A stretch of DNA of 9,346 nucleotides from Halobacteroidaceae bacterium (GTDB lineage: Bacteria > Bacillota > Halanaerobiia > B1SED10-174): the NCBI GenBank assembly GCA_003550445.1, contig PUKG01000131.1, positions 1-9,346 of the forward strand, in the 5' to 3' direction. Position numbers and translations under genes: made by a program. Position 1 is the first letter of the stretch. Every line of letters begins with the position of its first letter. Under the pieces are notes generated by a model. It saw only the letters and a list, made by a program, of their open reading frames with translations. It was not told the origin of the DNA and did no database searches. This document shows positions 1 through 6,158 of the stretch, piece by piece.

Positions 1-2
1 AT

Positions 3-833
3 TCCAATGATGCCTATGCTCTTTTAGGAACCATAGTTGAAAGGGTCAGCGGAATGAGTCTGGCCAAATTTATGGAAGAAAAAATTTTTAAGCCCCAAAA
101 GATGGAGAAAATTACATTTGACCCCGAAAAACTTAAGGAATGGAATGATGTAACCCAGCTATATGCCCGAATTGATGATGATATTGTCCCTGCTCCCCTA
201 TGGAATCATTCTGAGGCGATGCTTGGAGCAGGATATTTAAAAACCAATGTTTTAGACCTTTTGAAGTATGGAAATTCCTACTTAAATTCGCCTTTATTAA
301 TGAGGATGGGATCCCCTTATTTTCCTTTGCCGGAAGAAAAATATTATGGTTATGGTTTTATGGTTCAGCCCAATTACAAGGGGTCCACTATTGTTGAACA
401 CGGGGGAAGCTTGAAGGGGATTTCCAGCCACCTGGGATTTATTCCAGAAAAGAACCTTGTTGGAACCGTTTTAATCAATCTGGTTGAGATGCCTGTTACT
501 CGAGTTTGGAATGCTCTAATCAATCTCGCCCTGGGGTTGTCCATTGATGAAGAAAGGTTTTCTTTTCCACCCCTTTCTTCGTTACCAGAATCTACTAAAG
601 ACTGGCCTGGGAAATATATTTCTCCTGAAGGAGCAGAGGGGGAAGTAACAAGAGAAAAGGATAAACTATTTATTGAGTTCAATAATACAAAACAGGAATT
701 AACCCCGGTAAAAGTTGATAAAGCAAGCCTTATCCGTAGAGGAGAAAAGAGTATTATTCAATTTTTGCGGGGAGGTAATGGAGAAGTTGATGGGGTTCAC
801 ATGGGTTTGCGGATAATAAAAAAAGTGAAATAA
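3..833 (+). CDS. Beta-lactamase-like serine hydrolase (class C / penicillin-binding family), 5'-truncated
   Basis: The reading frame is open to the window edge, so the gene begins upstream; the ATG at 54 is internal. The visible 276 codons begin S-N-D-A-Y-A-L-L-G-T-I-V-E, which matches the region around the family's Y-x-N catalytic motif (the Tyr would lie just outside the window). The HGG motif that replaces KTG in this family is visible (His codon 399-401), followed by S-x-H-L-G-F-I-P-E, typical of beta-lactamase-related esterases and peptidases. The last ~80 residues resemble the small beta-rich C-terminal domain found in many of these proteins. The nucleophile S-x-x-K lies upstream and cannot be checked. 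Members hydrolyse peptides, esters or D-amino-acid substrates outside the membrane; the substrate here cannot be told. A strong terminator follows directly, so it is not transcriptionally linked to the next operon. Resistance to beta-lactams should not be assumed. Confidence 0.87.
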   Translation, partial: SNDAYALLGTIVERVSGMSLAKFMEEKIFKPQKMEKITFDPEKLKEWNDVTQLYARIDDDIVPAPLWNHSEAMLGAGYLKTNVLDLLKYGNSYLNSPLLMRMGSPYFPLPEEKYYGYGFMVQPNYKGSTIVEHGGSLKGISSHLGFIPEKNLVGTVLINLVEMPVTRVWNALINLALGLSIDEERFSFPPLSSLPESTKDWPGKYISPEGAEGEVTREKDKLFIEFNNTKQELTPVKVDKASLIRRGEKSIIQFLRGGNGEVDGVHMGLRIIKKVK

Positions 834-837
834 TAAT

Positions 838-864
838 AAAGCCCCGCTTTGAGGCGGGGTTTTT
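838..864 (+). terminator. Rho-independent terminator of the serine hydrolase gene
   Basis: A perfect six-pair GC stem (CCCCGC at 842-847 with GCGGGG at 854-859) is extended outward by one G-U and several A-T pairs. The loop is TTTGAG and a T-rich tract starts at 860. It begins within 10 bases of the TAA at 831-833 and separates this gene from the promoter at 888-916. Confidence 0.9.
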
Positions 865-887
865 ATTTTCCTCGAAAAAAAAATTAT

Positions 888-916
888 TTGCAGGGAAAAA
901 AGAAATGAGGTAGAAT
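888..916 (+). promoter_or_regulatory. Sigma-A-type promoter of the metal/Feo operon
   Basis: A -35-like TTGCAG (888-893) and a -10 TAGAAT (911-916, five of six consensus bases) are separated by exactly 17 bases. The -35 is weak. The predicted transcription start is about 922-924, at the upstream edge of the Fur-like palindrome, so a bound repressor would block initiation or early elongation. It lies between the upstream terminator and the first gene of the operon. Confidence 0.6.
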
Positions 917-923
917 ATTTAAT

Positions 924-944
924 TGAGGATGATTTTCATTTTCA
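924..944 (+). promoter_or_regulatory. Probable Fur box (overlapping 7-1-7 operator)
   Basis: Two overlapping 15-base units, offset by six bases, each match the Bacillus 7-1-7 Fur consensus TGATAATnATTATCA at 11 of 14 defined positions: TGAGGATGATTTTCA (924-938) and TGATTTTCATTTTCA (930-944). Taken as the classical 19-base box, 925-943 matches GATAATGATAATCATTATC at 14 of 19 positions. The site lies just after the -10 and abuts the ribosome binding site. The counts were made by hand against consensus sequences recalled from the literature. Iron-dependent repression of the four downstream genes is the natural inference. A related regulator such as Zur or PerR cannot be excluded. Confidence 0.68.
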
Positions 945-951
945 GAGGAGG
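944..951 (+). promoter_or_regulatory. Ribosome binding site that fixes the GTG start at 959
   Basis: AGAGGAGG is followed by seven bases and then GTG at 959. The TTG at 923 opens a longer frame, but it lies at the likely transcription start, has no ribosome binding site, and would make the Fur-like palindrome coding. The GTG is therefore preferred. Confidence 0.85.
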
Positions 952-958
952 AAATTCT

Positions 959-1519
959 GTGGGAACACTTCCAAAAGCAGTTCAACTATTGGAAAAAGGC
1001 TGGACCATCAGTCCAATTATGCAAGAAATATACTCATATCCTTATAAAAAAATTGTAAAAAGGGAAGCACAACTGGCGGAAATTAAACATGGAGAAAGAA
1101 TTTTAAGCCTGGGTTGTGGAGCAATCCCCTTTACCGCAATTTTTTTAAGGGAAATTACTGGAAACCCTGTTACTGCTCTGGATGTTGATCCTGTTGCTCT
1201 GGAAAAAGCTGAAACCCTTTTAAAGAAAAGGGGATTGAGAAATATCACTTTAAAGCTCGGAAATGGGGCTTCAATTGACCTTTCTGAATATTCGGTAGTG
1301 GTAACAGCCCTTCAGGTTGAACCAAAAAAGGAAATTTTAAATAATTTTTTCGGAACCGCTCCAAAAGGGGCCCGCCTGGTAATGAGGGCTCCCAGGAAAA
1401 TTTTTTATTCAAGCTATGAACCTGTCCCAGTTGGGTATAAGCCCCAGGGAGAGGTGAGCCAGCCAATGATTACTTTTGGGAAGTCACTCCTTTATAAGGG
1501 AGAAAAAAATAATGTCTAA
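959..1519 (+). CDS. Nicotianamine-synthase-like SAM-dependent enzyme (stand-alone)
   Basis: A 186-residue protein from the GTG placed by the ribosome binding site at 944-951. After a short helical N-terminus comes a Rossmann SAM-binding core: motif I L-G-C-G-A-I-P-F-T-A (51-60), acidic end of strand 2 in A-L-D-V-D-P (73-78), and a V-E-P-K motif (120-123). The P-[FL]-[TS] following the glycine loop, and R143 with a Tyr ten residues later (Y153), recall nicotianamine synthases (plant NAS, archaeal NAS-like, bacterial CntL), which transfer the aminobutyrate group of SAM rather than methyl. It is clearly paralogous to residues ~50-165 of the protein at 2478-3278 but lacks the FeoA tail. First gene of a Fur-box-preceded operon ending in feoB; its stop overlaps the next start. 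Whether it makes a metallophore, methylates something, or only binds SAM is not decidable from sequence; a generic class I methyltransferase is the alternative. Confidence 0.75.
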   Translation: MGTLPKAVQLLEKGWTISPIMQEIYSYPYKKIVKREAQLAEIKHGERILSLGCGAIPFTAIFLREITGNPVTALDVDPVALEKAETLLKKRGLRNITLKLGNGASIDLSEYSVVVTALQVEPKKEILNNFFGTAPKGARLVMRAPRKIFYSSYEPVPVGYKPQGEVSQPMITFGKSLLYKGEKNNV

Positions 1520-2477
1520 AAAAATATTCTTTGGCATAATTGGGATCTCTTTAATAGGGTTCCTGGTTATTAGGGCAGGTTGGGAAGAAATATGGAAGGT
1601 CTGGCAGGGAGTTACTCCATCTTTTCTGGTTTTTATGCTTACTCTCCAGCTTTTAACTCTTTTTTTGGGGGCATATCAGCTTTTTTACCTTCTTGGGAAA
1701 AAAAGAAAAAATGTTTCTCTTGCCGATATTTTTTCTGTTAACCTTGCGGGAGGCTTTGTGGAAAGTGTTACCCCCTCGGTTAAGCTTGGAGGGGAGGGAG
1801 CCAAGATTTTTCTTTTAAAAAAAATCACCGGGCGAAGCTATGAAGATTTGACAGGGGTTTTTATAACCCAGAAATTTATTTCTCTAATTCCCTTTACTGT
1901 AATCCTATTCCTTGTTTTTTTAGCTGGCTTTTCCAGGTTTTCAATTCCTCAATGGTTTTATGGGGCTTTCTTCTTTTTGGTGGGGGTACTTATTATCTTA
2001 ACCCACATTTTTTTCCGGGGAAAAATTGGAACTCCATTTGAAGGGAAAAATGGACTTTTAAAAAAGTTAAAAACTTTTACTCTAAAAACTATTATTGCTG
2101 TAAAAGAAAACAGAAAAGAAATATCTCTACTGCCAATGCTGGGAATTTCAATTGTGATTTGGAGTTTATATCCGGTAAAAGTTTTCCTGATTAGTAATTT
2201 CCTTGGGCTGGAATTAAATTTTATCCTTGTTAGCCTGGCTACTTTCCTGGCTTATCTGGTCAGCATGTTGCCCCTTTCTCCTGGAGGGGTTGGGACATTT
2301 GAAGGTATCCTGGTGTTAATCTTAAATTTGAACGGGGTTTTGCTGGAGGAAGGACTGGCTCTTGTTCTGTTTTCAAGAATGATCACTTTCTGGGTTCCGC
2401 TTATCTGGTCAGGATTGGCCGCGATTGTGGTGTTAAAAAAATTTGAGAGAAAGAGTTTTTTAGGGGAGGGAATATGA
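1512..2477 (+). CDS. Polytopic membrane protein, UPF0104 / LPG-synthase-TM (YbhN-like) family
   Basis: A 321-residue protein starting at an ATG that overlaps the stop of the preceding gene by eight bases, with AAGGGAG at 1496-1502 as ribosome binding site; a TTG at 1476 in frame is less likely. It has about seven or eight hydrophobic segments. Two family signatures are present: E-S-V-T-P-S-V-K-L-G-G-E-G-A-K (84-98) and L-P-L-S-P-G-G-V-G-T-F-E-G (253-265). These mark the membrane domain shared with the flippase half of MprF lysyl-phosphatidylglycerol synthases. There is no C-terminal aminoacyl-transferase domain, so it is not a complete MprF. Family members are presumed to move lipids or polar molecules across the membrane, but most are uncharacterised. 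Its position between two nicotianamine-synthase-like genes and before feoB suggests a role in moving the enzyme product or serving metal traffic; this is inference. Confidence 0.82.
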   Translation: MSKKIFFGIIGISLIGFLVIRAGWEEIWKVWQGVTPSFLVFMLTLQLLTLFLGAYQLFYLLGKKRKNVSLADIFSVNLAGGFVESVTPSVKLGGEGAKIFLLKKITGRSYEDLTGVFITQKFISLIPFTVILFLVFLAGFSRFSIPQWFYGAFFFLVGVLIILTHIFFRGKIGTPFEGKNGLLKKLKTFTLKTIIAVKENRKEISLLPMLGISIVIWSLYPVKVFLISNFLGLELNFILVSLATFLAYLVSMLPLSPGGVGTFEGILVLILNLNGVLLEEGLALVLFSRMITFWVPLIWSGLAAIVVLKKFERKSFLGEGI

Positions 2478-3278
2478 ATGCATGAAAAAGGGAAAAAACT
2501 ATTTTATAAAAAATTATTGAAAGCAGTTCAAGGTTTGGAATTTTTTAGTGCAAGTTTCCCAACCCTAGGCAGGCTTTATCACAGGGTTTTTTATCAAAAA
2601 CTTGTGGAAAAAGAGATGAAAATTGCAGGAGTCAAACCGGGTATGCGTGTTCTCCAGGTTGGCTGCGGGCCTTATCCTTTTTCAGCAATAATGCTTGCAG
2701 AAAAAGGATGTATTGTTGAAGCAATTGATAATAACCCCGAAGCAATAAAAAAAGCTGAGATAGTTATTAAAAGACTTGGTTTGGAAAAAAAGGTTTCCCT
2801 TAAATTAAAAGAAGGAGAGACTTTGGGTTTTAGTGAATTTGATAGAACTTTTTTGGCTTTACATGTTGAACCAAAAGACCGTGTTTTATGTAAGGCAATT
2901 AATGAAATGAAGCCCGAATGCAAAATTGTTTTCCGGAACCCCAGAGGTTTTTTAAAACTATTTTACAGCGGAATAAAGCAAAAAGAGCTGCCCTGTTCTG
3001 TTTTTTCCAGGGTCAAAGAAAAAATAGGGAAAGAAGCTATCTGTATTTCAAACTGCAAGGTAAAAAGTCTGGCAGAAGCAGGCTTTGGAGAAGAGTTAAT
3101 AATAAAAAGGGTTCCCGTTCACCCCCTTTTGCCCGCTTTAGGGTTGAGGCCGGGGAAAAGGGTGTGCCTGAAGGGGAGACAATATTTTAACGGACCCCTT
3201 CTGGCCCTGGTTGATGGCAGAAAAGTTGCCCTGGGTTTTGAGCTAGCAGGAATGATCGAGGTGCAGGGCGGTGAATAG
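2478..3278 (+). CDS. Nicotianamine-synthase-like SAM enzyme fused to a C-terminal FeoA domain
   Basis: A 266-residue protein starting at ATG 2478, immediately after the preceding TGA, with GGGGAGGG (2463-2470) seven bases upstream. Residues ~1-50 are helical and basic. Residues ~50-165 form a SAM-binding Rossmann core: V-G-C-G-P-Y-P-F-S-A (61-70), A-I-D-N-N-P (82-87), A-L-H-V-E-P-K (127-133), then R153, G157 and Y163, a spacing that as recalled matches the R-x3-G-x5-Y stretch of plant nicotianamine synthases. Residues ~193-263 form an SH3-like FeoA domain: L-G-L-R-P-G-K-R-V (221-229), G-P-L-L (239-242), V-D-G-R-K-V-A-L-G (245-253), then E-L-A-x-x-I. FeoA is normally a separate ~75-residue protein acting with FeoB; here the next gene is feoB, two bases downstream. 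No separate feoA is visible, so this fusion probably supplies that function. The enzymatic reaction is unknown. Confidence 0.85.
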   Translation: MHEKGKKLFYKKLLKAVQGLEFFSASFPTLGRLYHRVFYQKLVEKEMKIAGVKPGMRVLQVGCGPYPFSAIMLAEKGCIVEAIDNNPEAIKKAEIVIKRLGLEKKVSLKLKEGETLGFSEFDRTFLALHVEPKDRVLCKAINEMKPECKIVFRNPRGFLKLFYSGIKQKELPCSVFSRVKEKIGKEAICISNCKVKSLAEAGFGEELIIKRVPVHPLLPALGLRPGKRVCLKGRQYFNGPLLALVDGRKVALGFELAGMIEVQGGE

Positions 3279-3280
3279 TT

Positions 3281-5050
3281 TTGGTAGAAAATAGAAACAG
3301 GATTCGAAAAAGAAAACACTGTGGACAAGCAGAGGAAAATTACAAACCAGGAAAAAAGTCAATTCTTTTAATAGGCCCCCCAAATGTGGGGAAAAGTGTT
3401 TTTTTTAATTACTTTACCGGGCTTGAAGCAAGTGTGGGAAATTACGCTGGAACCACGGTTGAATTCTCCAGGGGGCGAATGAAACTGGAGGGGGACAACT
3501 TTGAACTGATTGATGTTCCCGGCACCTATACTCTTGATGCCACCAATCCTGCCGAAAAGGTTGCCGTGGAAATGATCAAACAAAAACCTGCAGGAATTAT
3601 CTGTGTTTTAGATGCTAATAGTTTGGAAAACGGTCTTTATTTATTATTTCAAGTCCTTGAGTTTAAGATCCCCACTGTTGTTGCAATTAACAGAACTGAT
3701 CTTGCCAGGGAAAGAGGATATTTCATTGATGTAAAAACTTTGGAGAATGAATTACAAATTCCGGTAGTTGAGACTATTGCCTTGGATAGCCATGGCCTGG
3801 ATATTGTCAGGGAGAATATTCTAACAACTGGTGTTCCGGATTTAACTCTGCCTGAAAACAGTGAAAAACGCTGGGAAAAAGCAGAAATTCTGGTAAAAAA
3901 AGCTCAAAAAAACCAGGGTGAGTTGGGGGAGTCTTTCAGGCAAAAGGTTGACAGGTTCCTTACAAGTCCCTGGCCAGGGCTTCCTCTGGCTTTTATTATT
4001 TTAGCCTTGATTTTTGCAATAATAATTGGTATTGGAATGGGTTTAAGGCAATTTATTCTTCTTCCCTTTTTCCGGGAATTGGTTTTCCCTCCAATAATAA
4101 CGTTAGTGCAGGGATTAATCCCCCCCGGAACCATCCAAAATATTTTGATCGGAGAATACGGATTTTTAATTAAGGGGTTAGAGTGGCCACTTGCTCTTGT
4201 TTTCCCATATGTTCTTTCCTTTTACCTGGCATTAAGTATTCTTGAAGACAGTGGTTATCTTCCCCGGTTTGGTATTCTCCTGGATGGGTTGATGGCCAAA
4301 ATTGGCCTCAGGGGTTCAAATATAATTCCCCTTCTGCTGGGTTATGGATGTGCAATCCCTGGGATATTGGGAACAAGAGCCCTGGAATCAAAAAAAGAAC
4401 GGCTCATGATCTCCACAATGATTTCTCTTGCCGTCCCCTGTATCTCTCAAACAGGTGCTTTTTTTGCCCTTCTGGCAGAGGTTTCTGTTTTTGTAGTCCT
4501 GGCTCTCTTTGGTTTTTCTGTTCTGGCAATGTTTTTTGCAGGTTTCATTATGGATAAAATTTTACCCGGGAAAAGAATGGAAACCCTTCTCGAGATCCCC
4601 GAATTGCTTTTTCCCAAACCTCATATGCTCGGGAAAAAGGTTTTGATGCGAATTAAGGGCTATATTTTTAACGGGGCTATTCCTATGGTAATGGCTGTAG
4701 GAGTTGCATCCTTGCTTTTTGAAAGCGGAGTTTTGGTTTTTCTGGGAAGGGTTTTCAGCCCATTAATTGAACAATGGTTACGTCTCCCCCAGGAGGCAGC
4801 CGTTCCACTTGTTTTAGGAATTGTTAGAAGGGAGCTTGCGGTTTTACCACTTGTGGATATGGGTTTAACTCCGGTTCAACTCCTGGTAGGAGCGGTTGTA
4901 GCACTTTTTTATGTTCCGTGTATTGCCGTGTTAGCTACCCTTGCCCGGGAATTTAGCCTGAAAATTTCTCTTGTGGTTTTGTTTATAACAATTGCTACCG
5001 CTTTTCTGATTGGGGGAATTATGACAAGAGTCTTAGAATTGATAATATAA
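3281..5050 (+). CDS. feoB: Ferrous iron transporter FeoB, short divergent type
   Basis: A 589-residue protein from TTG 3281, with GGTGA (3270-3274) six bases upstream; no better start exists before the GTPase motifs. The N-terminal G domain has G1 G-P-P-N-V-G-K-S (32-39), a switch I Thr in G-T-T (57-59), G3 D-V-P-G (78-81) and G4 N-R-T-D (137-140). The segment before the first membrane helix (~181-230) is short, so the GDI helical domain is reduced. The membrane part (~232-589) has the Gate-type G-Y-G-C-A-I-P (354-360, Cys357), V-P-C-I-S-Q (385-390, Cys387), G-I-V-R-R-E-L-A (513-520) and F-Y-V-P-C (543-547). E. coli FeoB is ~770 residues with S-C-G-A-R-L-P and A-K-E at comparable places, so this is a distinct subfamily. 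It imports Fe(II) across the inner membrane; another metal is possible given the changed gate residues. Last gene of the operon. Confidence 0.9.
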   Translation: MVENRNRIRKRKHCGQAEENYKPGKKSILLIGPPNVGKSVFFNYFTGLEASVGNYAGTTVEFSRGRMKLEGDNFELIDVPGTYTLDATNPAEKVAVEMIKQKPAGIICVLDANSLENGLYLLFQVLEFKIPTVVAINRTDLARERGYFIDVKTLENELQIPVVETIALDSHGLDIVRENILTTGVPDLTLPENSEKRWEKAEILVKKAQKNQGELGESFRQKVDRFLTSPWPGLPLAFIILALIFAIIIGIGMGLRQFILLPFFRELVFPPIITLVQGLIPPGTIQNILIGEYGFLIKGLEWPLALVFPYVLSFYLALSILEDSGYLPRFGILLDGLMAKIGLRGSNIIPLLLGYGCAIPGILGTRALESKKERLMISTMISLAVPCISQTGAFFALLAEVSVFVVLALFGFSVLAMFFAGFIMDKILPGKRMETLLEIPELLFPKPHMLGKKVLMRIKGYIFNGAIPMVMAVGVASLLFESGVLVFLGRVFSPLIEQWLRLPQEAAVPLVLGIVRRELAVLPLVDMGLTPVQLLVGAVVALFYVPCIAVLATLAREFSLKISLVVLFITIATAFLIGGIMTRVLELII

Positions 5051-5054
5051 AAAA

Positions 5055-5077
5055 AGCCCTTGCTAAGGGCTTTTTTT
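5055..5077. terminator. Bidirectional intrinsic terminator between convergent operons
   Basis: A perfect seven-pair stem, AGCCCTT (5055-5061) with AAGGGCT (5065-5071), and a GCT loop. On the plus strand it is followed by a T tract (5071-5077). On the minus strand the A tract at 5050-5055 gives a T tract after the same hairpin. It ends the feoB operon (stop 5048-5050) and the leftward activase operon, whose TAA at 5076-5078 overlaps its edge. Confidence 0.9.
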
Positions 5078-6158
5078 ATGCCGAAAAGTTTCCCCTCTGC
5101 TGGTTCATCAGATCAACAAAGGCTTCTAAACGGGTTTCTACTCCAGCCTGGCCGGTTTGCTCATCTATGAAAAATGTTAGCACTGGTATACCCTCCACTT
5201 TGCTCAGGTGTGGCATAATGCTTTTTGCCACTATTTCGGGAATACAGGTAAAGGGAGCAAGCTGAACAACACCATGGTACCCTTTTTCTGCAAAATGGAC
5301 AACATCTCCGACACTGTTCTGGCCGTGCCCTCCGATAACCAGAGGAATATAAGGCCGTGCTCTTTCTTTTGCTTCTTTTTCTCCGTGAGTAACTACATCA
5401 CGCCGGGTAAAGCTGGTAAGGAAAATAGTTCGACGGGGAACAACTCCCATGTTTCCAAGGGTTTCTTCCAGATAAAAATTTGCTGCTGGTTCCAGTTGGA
5501 CGTAAATTTCTCCAATTATCCCCACCTTTAAAGGTTCGAAATCCGGGTTTTGGGGGACCTTTTCTAAAGCCTTCAAACCTTCGGAACGGGCTTCTTCAAT
5601 TTCTTTAAGGTTTTTTGCTTCTTCAAGGTAGTCAATTCCCTTTTTAAAGGCCCGGTTAGTATCACCACGATTTAGTTCTCTTGCTCGTGTTTCATGGCTT
5701 TTTATTTCAATATCGTCAACTGCCCTTAATTGGGAAAATCCCTTCCGAACTGCTCGGTAAAGATCCACCCAGGACCCCCCCTGCTTTAGTTTAACAAGCT
5801 TACGATAGAAATCCAGGGGTTTTTTTAAAGGAGGAAAAAAGAAAACGATTTTAGGGTTATAGCCCATTTCCCGGAGTATGCGACGGTGGAGTTCTCCGTA
5901 GAACCCTGCCCGGCAGGGGCCGTAACCGCCTGCACTAACAATCATTTCTGCTCCTTCAGGAAGCGTTTCCAGGTATGTTCCCAGAACAAGTTTAAAGGGA
6001 ATACAGGCAAACTCTGGAGCATACTGAACTCCAAGAGATAGAGTTTTTGGTGTTGGGCGAGGGGGCGCTATTACCTCGTGGCCAATTTCCTCCAGCATTG
6101 ATTTGAAAACAATAGTTGAAGTTCCCATGTGGGCATAGGTTACCCGCAATTTTTTCAC
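5076..6158 (-). CDS. CoA-protein-activase-like subunit (COG3581 type, 2-hydroxyacyl-CoA dehydratase-like fold)
   Basis: A 360-residue protein. The GTG at 6158 is preferred because it overlaps the upstream stop as GTGA (6158-6155), which implies translational coupling; a GTG at 6188 would add ten charged residues. It begins M-K-K-L-R-V-T-Y-A-H-M-G, typical of the family. Three cysteines stand in conserved-looking contexts: F-A-C-I-P-F-K (C52), Y-G-P-C-R-A-G (C82) and P-F-T-C-I-P-E (C305). The C-terminus carries F-I-D-E-Q-T-G-Q-A-G with T-R-L-E-A-F-V-D. In other anaerobes this domain is often fused to an HgdC-type ATPase and a DUF2229 domain in one very large protein; here the three are separate genes. 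The three cysteines probably hold an iron-sulfur cluster reduced by the neighbouring ATPase. Substrate unknown; no CoA-transferase or dehydratase gene adjoins. Confidence 0.8.
   Translation of the reverse strand: MKKLRVTYAHMGTSTIVFKSMLEEIGHEVIAPPRPTPKTLSLGVQYAPEFACIPFKLVLGTYLETLPEGAEMIVSAGGYGPCRAGFYGELHRRILREMGYNPKIVFFFPPLKKPLDFYRKLVKLKQGGSWVDLYRAVRKGFSQLRAVDDIEIKSHETRARELNRGDTNRAFKKGIDYLEEAKNLKEIEEARSEGLKALEKVPQNPDFEPLKVGIIGEIYVQLEPAANFYLEETLGNMGVVPRRTIFLTSFTRRDVVTHGEKEAKERARPYIPLVIGGHGQNSVGDVVHFAEKGYHGVVQLAPFTCIPEIVAKSIMPHLSKVEGIPVLTFFIDEQTGQAGVETRLEAFVDLMNQQRGNFSA

Noticed and set aside
54..833. ATG at 54 as the start of the serine hydrolase
   Set aside because: The same frame is open upstream to base 3 and encodes the conserved S-N-D-A-Y-A-L-L-G stretch of the family, so the gene simply begins before the window.
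923..958. TTG at 923 as the start of the first NAS-like gene
   Set aside because: It sits at the predicted transcription start, has no ribosome binding site, and the extra 12 residues would be encoded by the Fur-like palindrome and the ribosome binding site themselves.
834..958. Riboswitch or structured leader ahead of the Feo operon
   Set aside because: The only strong hairpin is the upstream gene's terminator; the leader after the predicted start is about 35 bases and is filled by the Fur-like site and ribosome binding site.
1476..1511. TTG at 1476 as the start of the UPF0104 gene
   Set aside because: It lies inside the preceding gene without a ribosome binding site; ATG 1512 has AAGGGAG at good spacing and a typical short overlap.
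1512..2477. Complete MprF lysyl-phosphatidylglycerol synthase
   Set aside because: Only the membrane domain is present at 321 residues; the cytosolic aminoacyl-transferase domain is absent and the next gene does not supply it.
2918..3190. 90-codon plus-strand frame inside the FeoA-fusion gene
   Set aside because: Basic, low-complexity translation without motifs in an alternate frame of a clearly conserved protein; no ribosome binding site.
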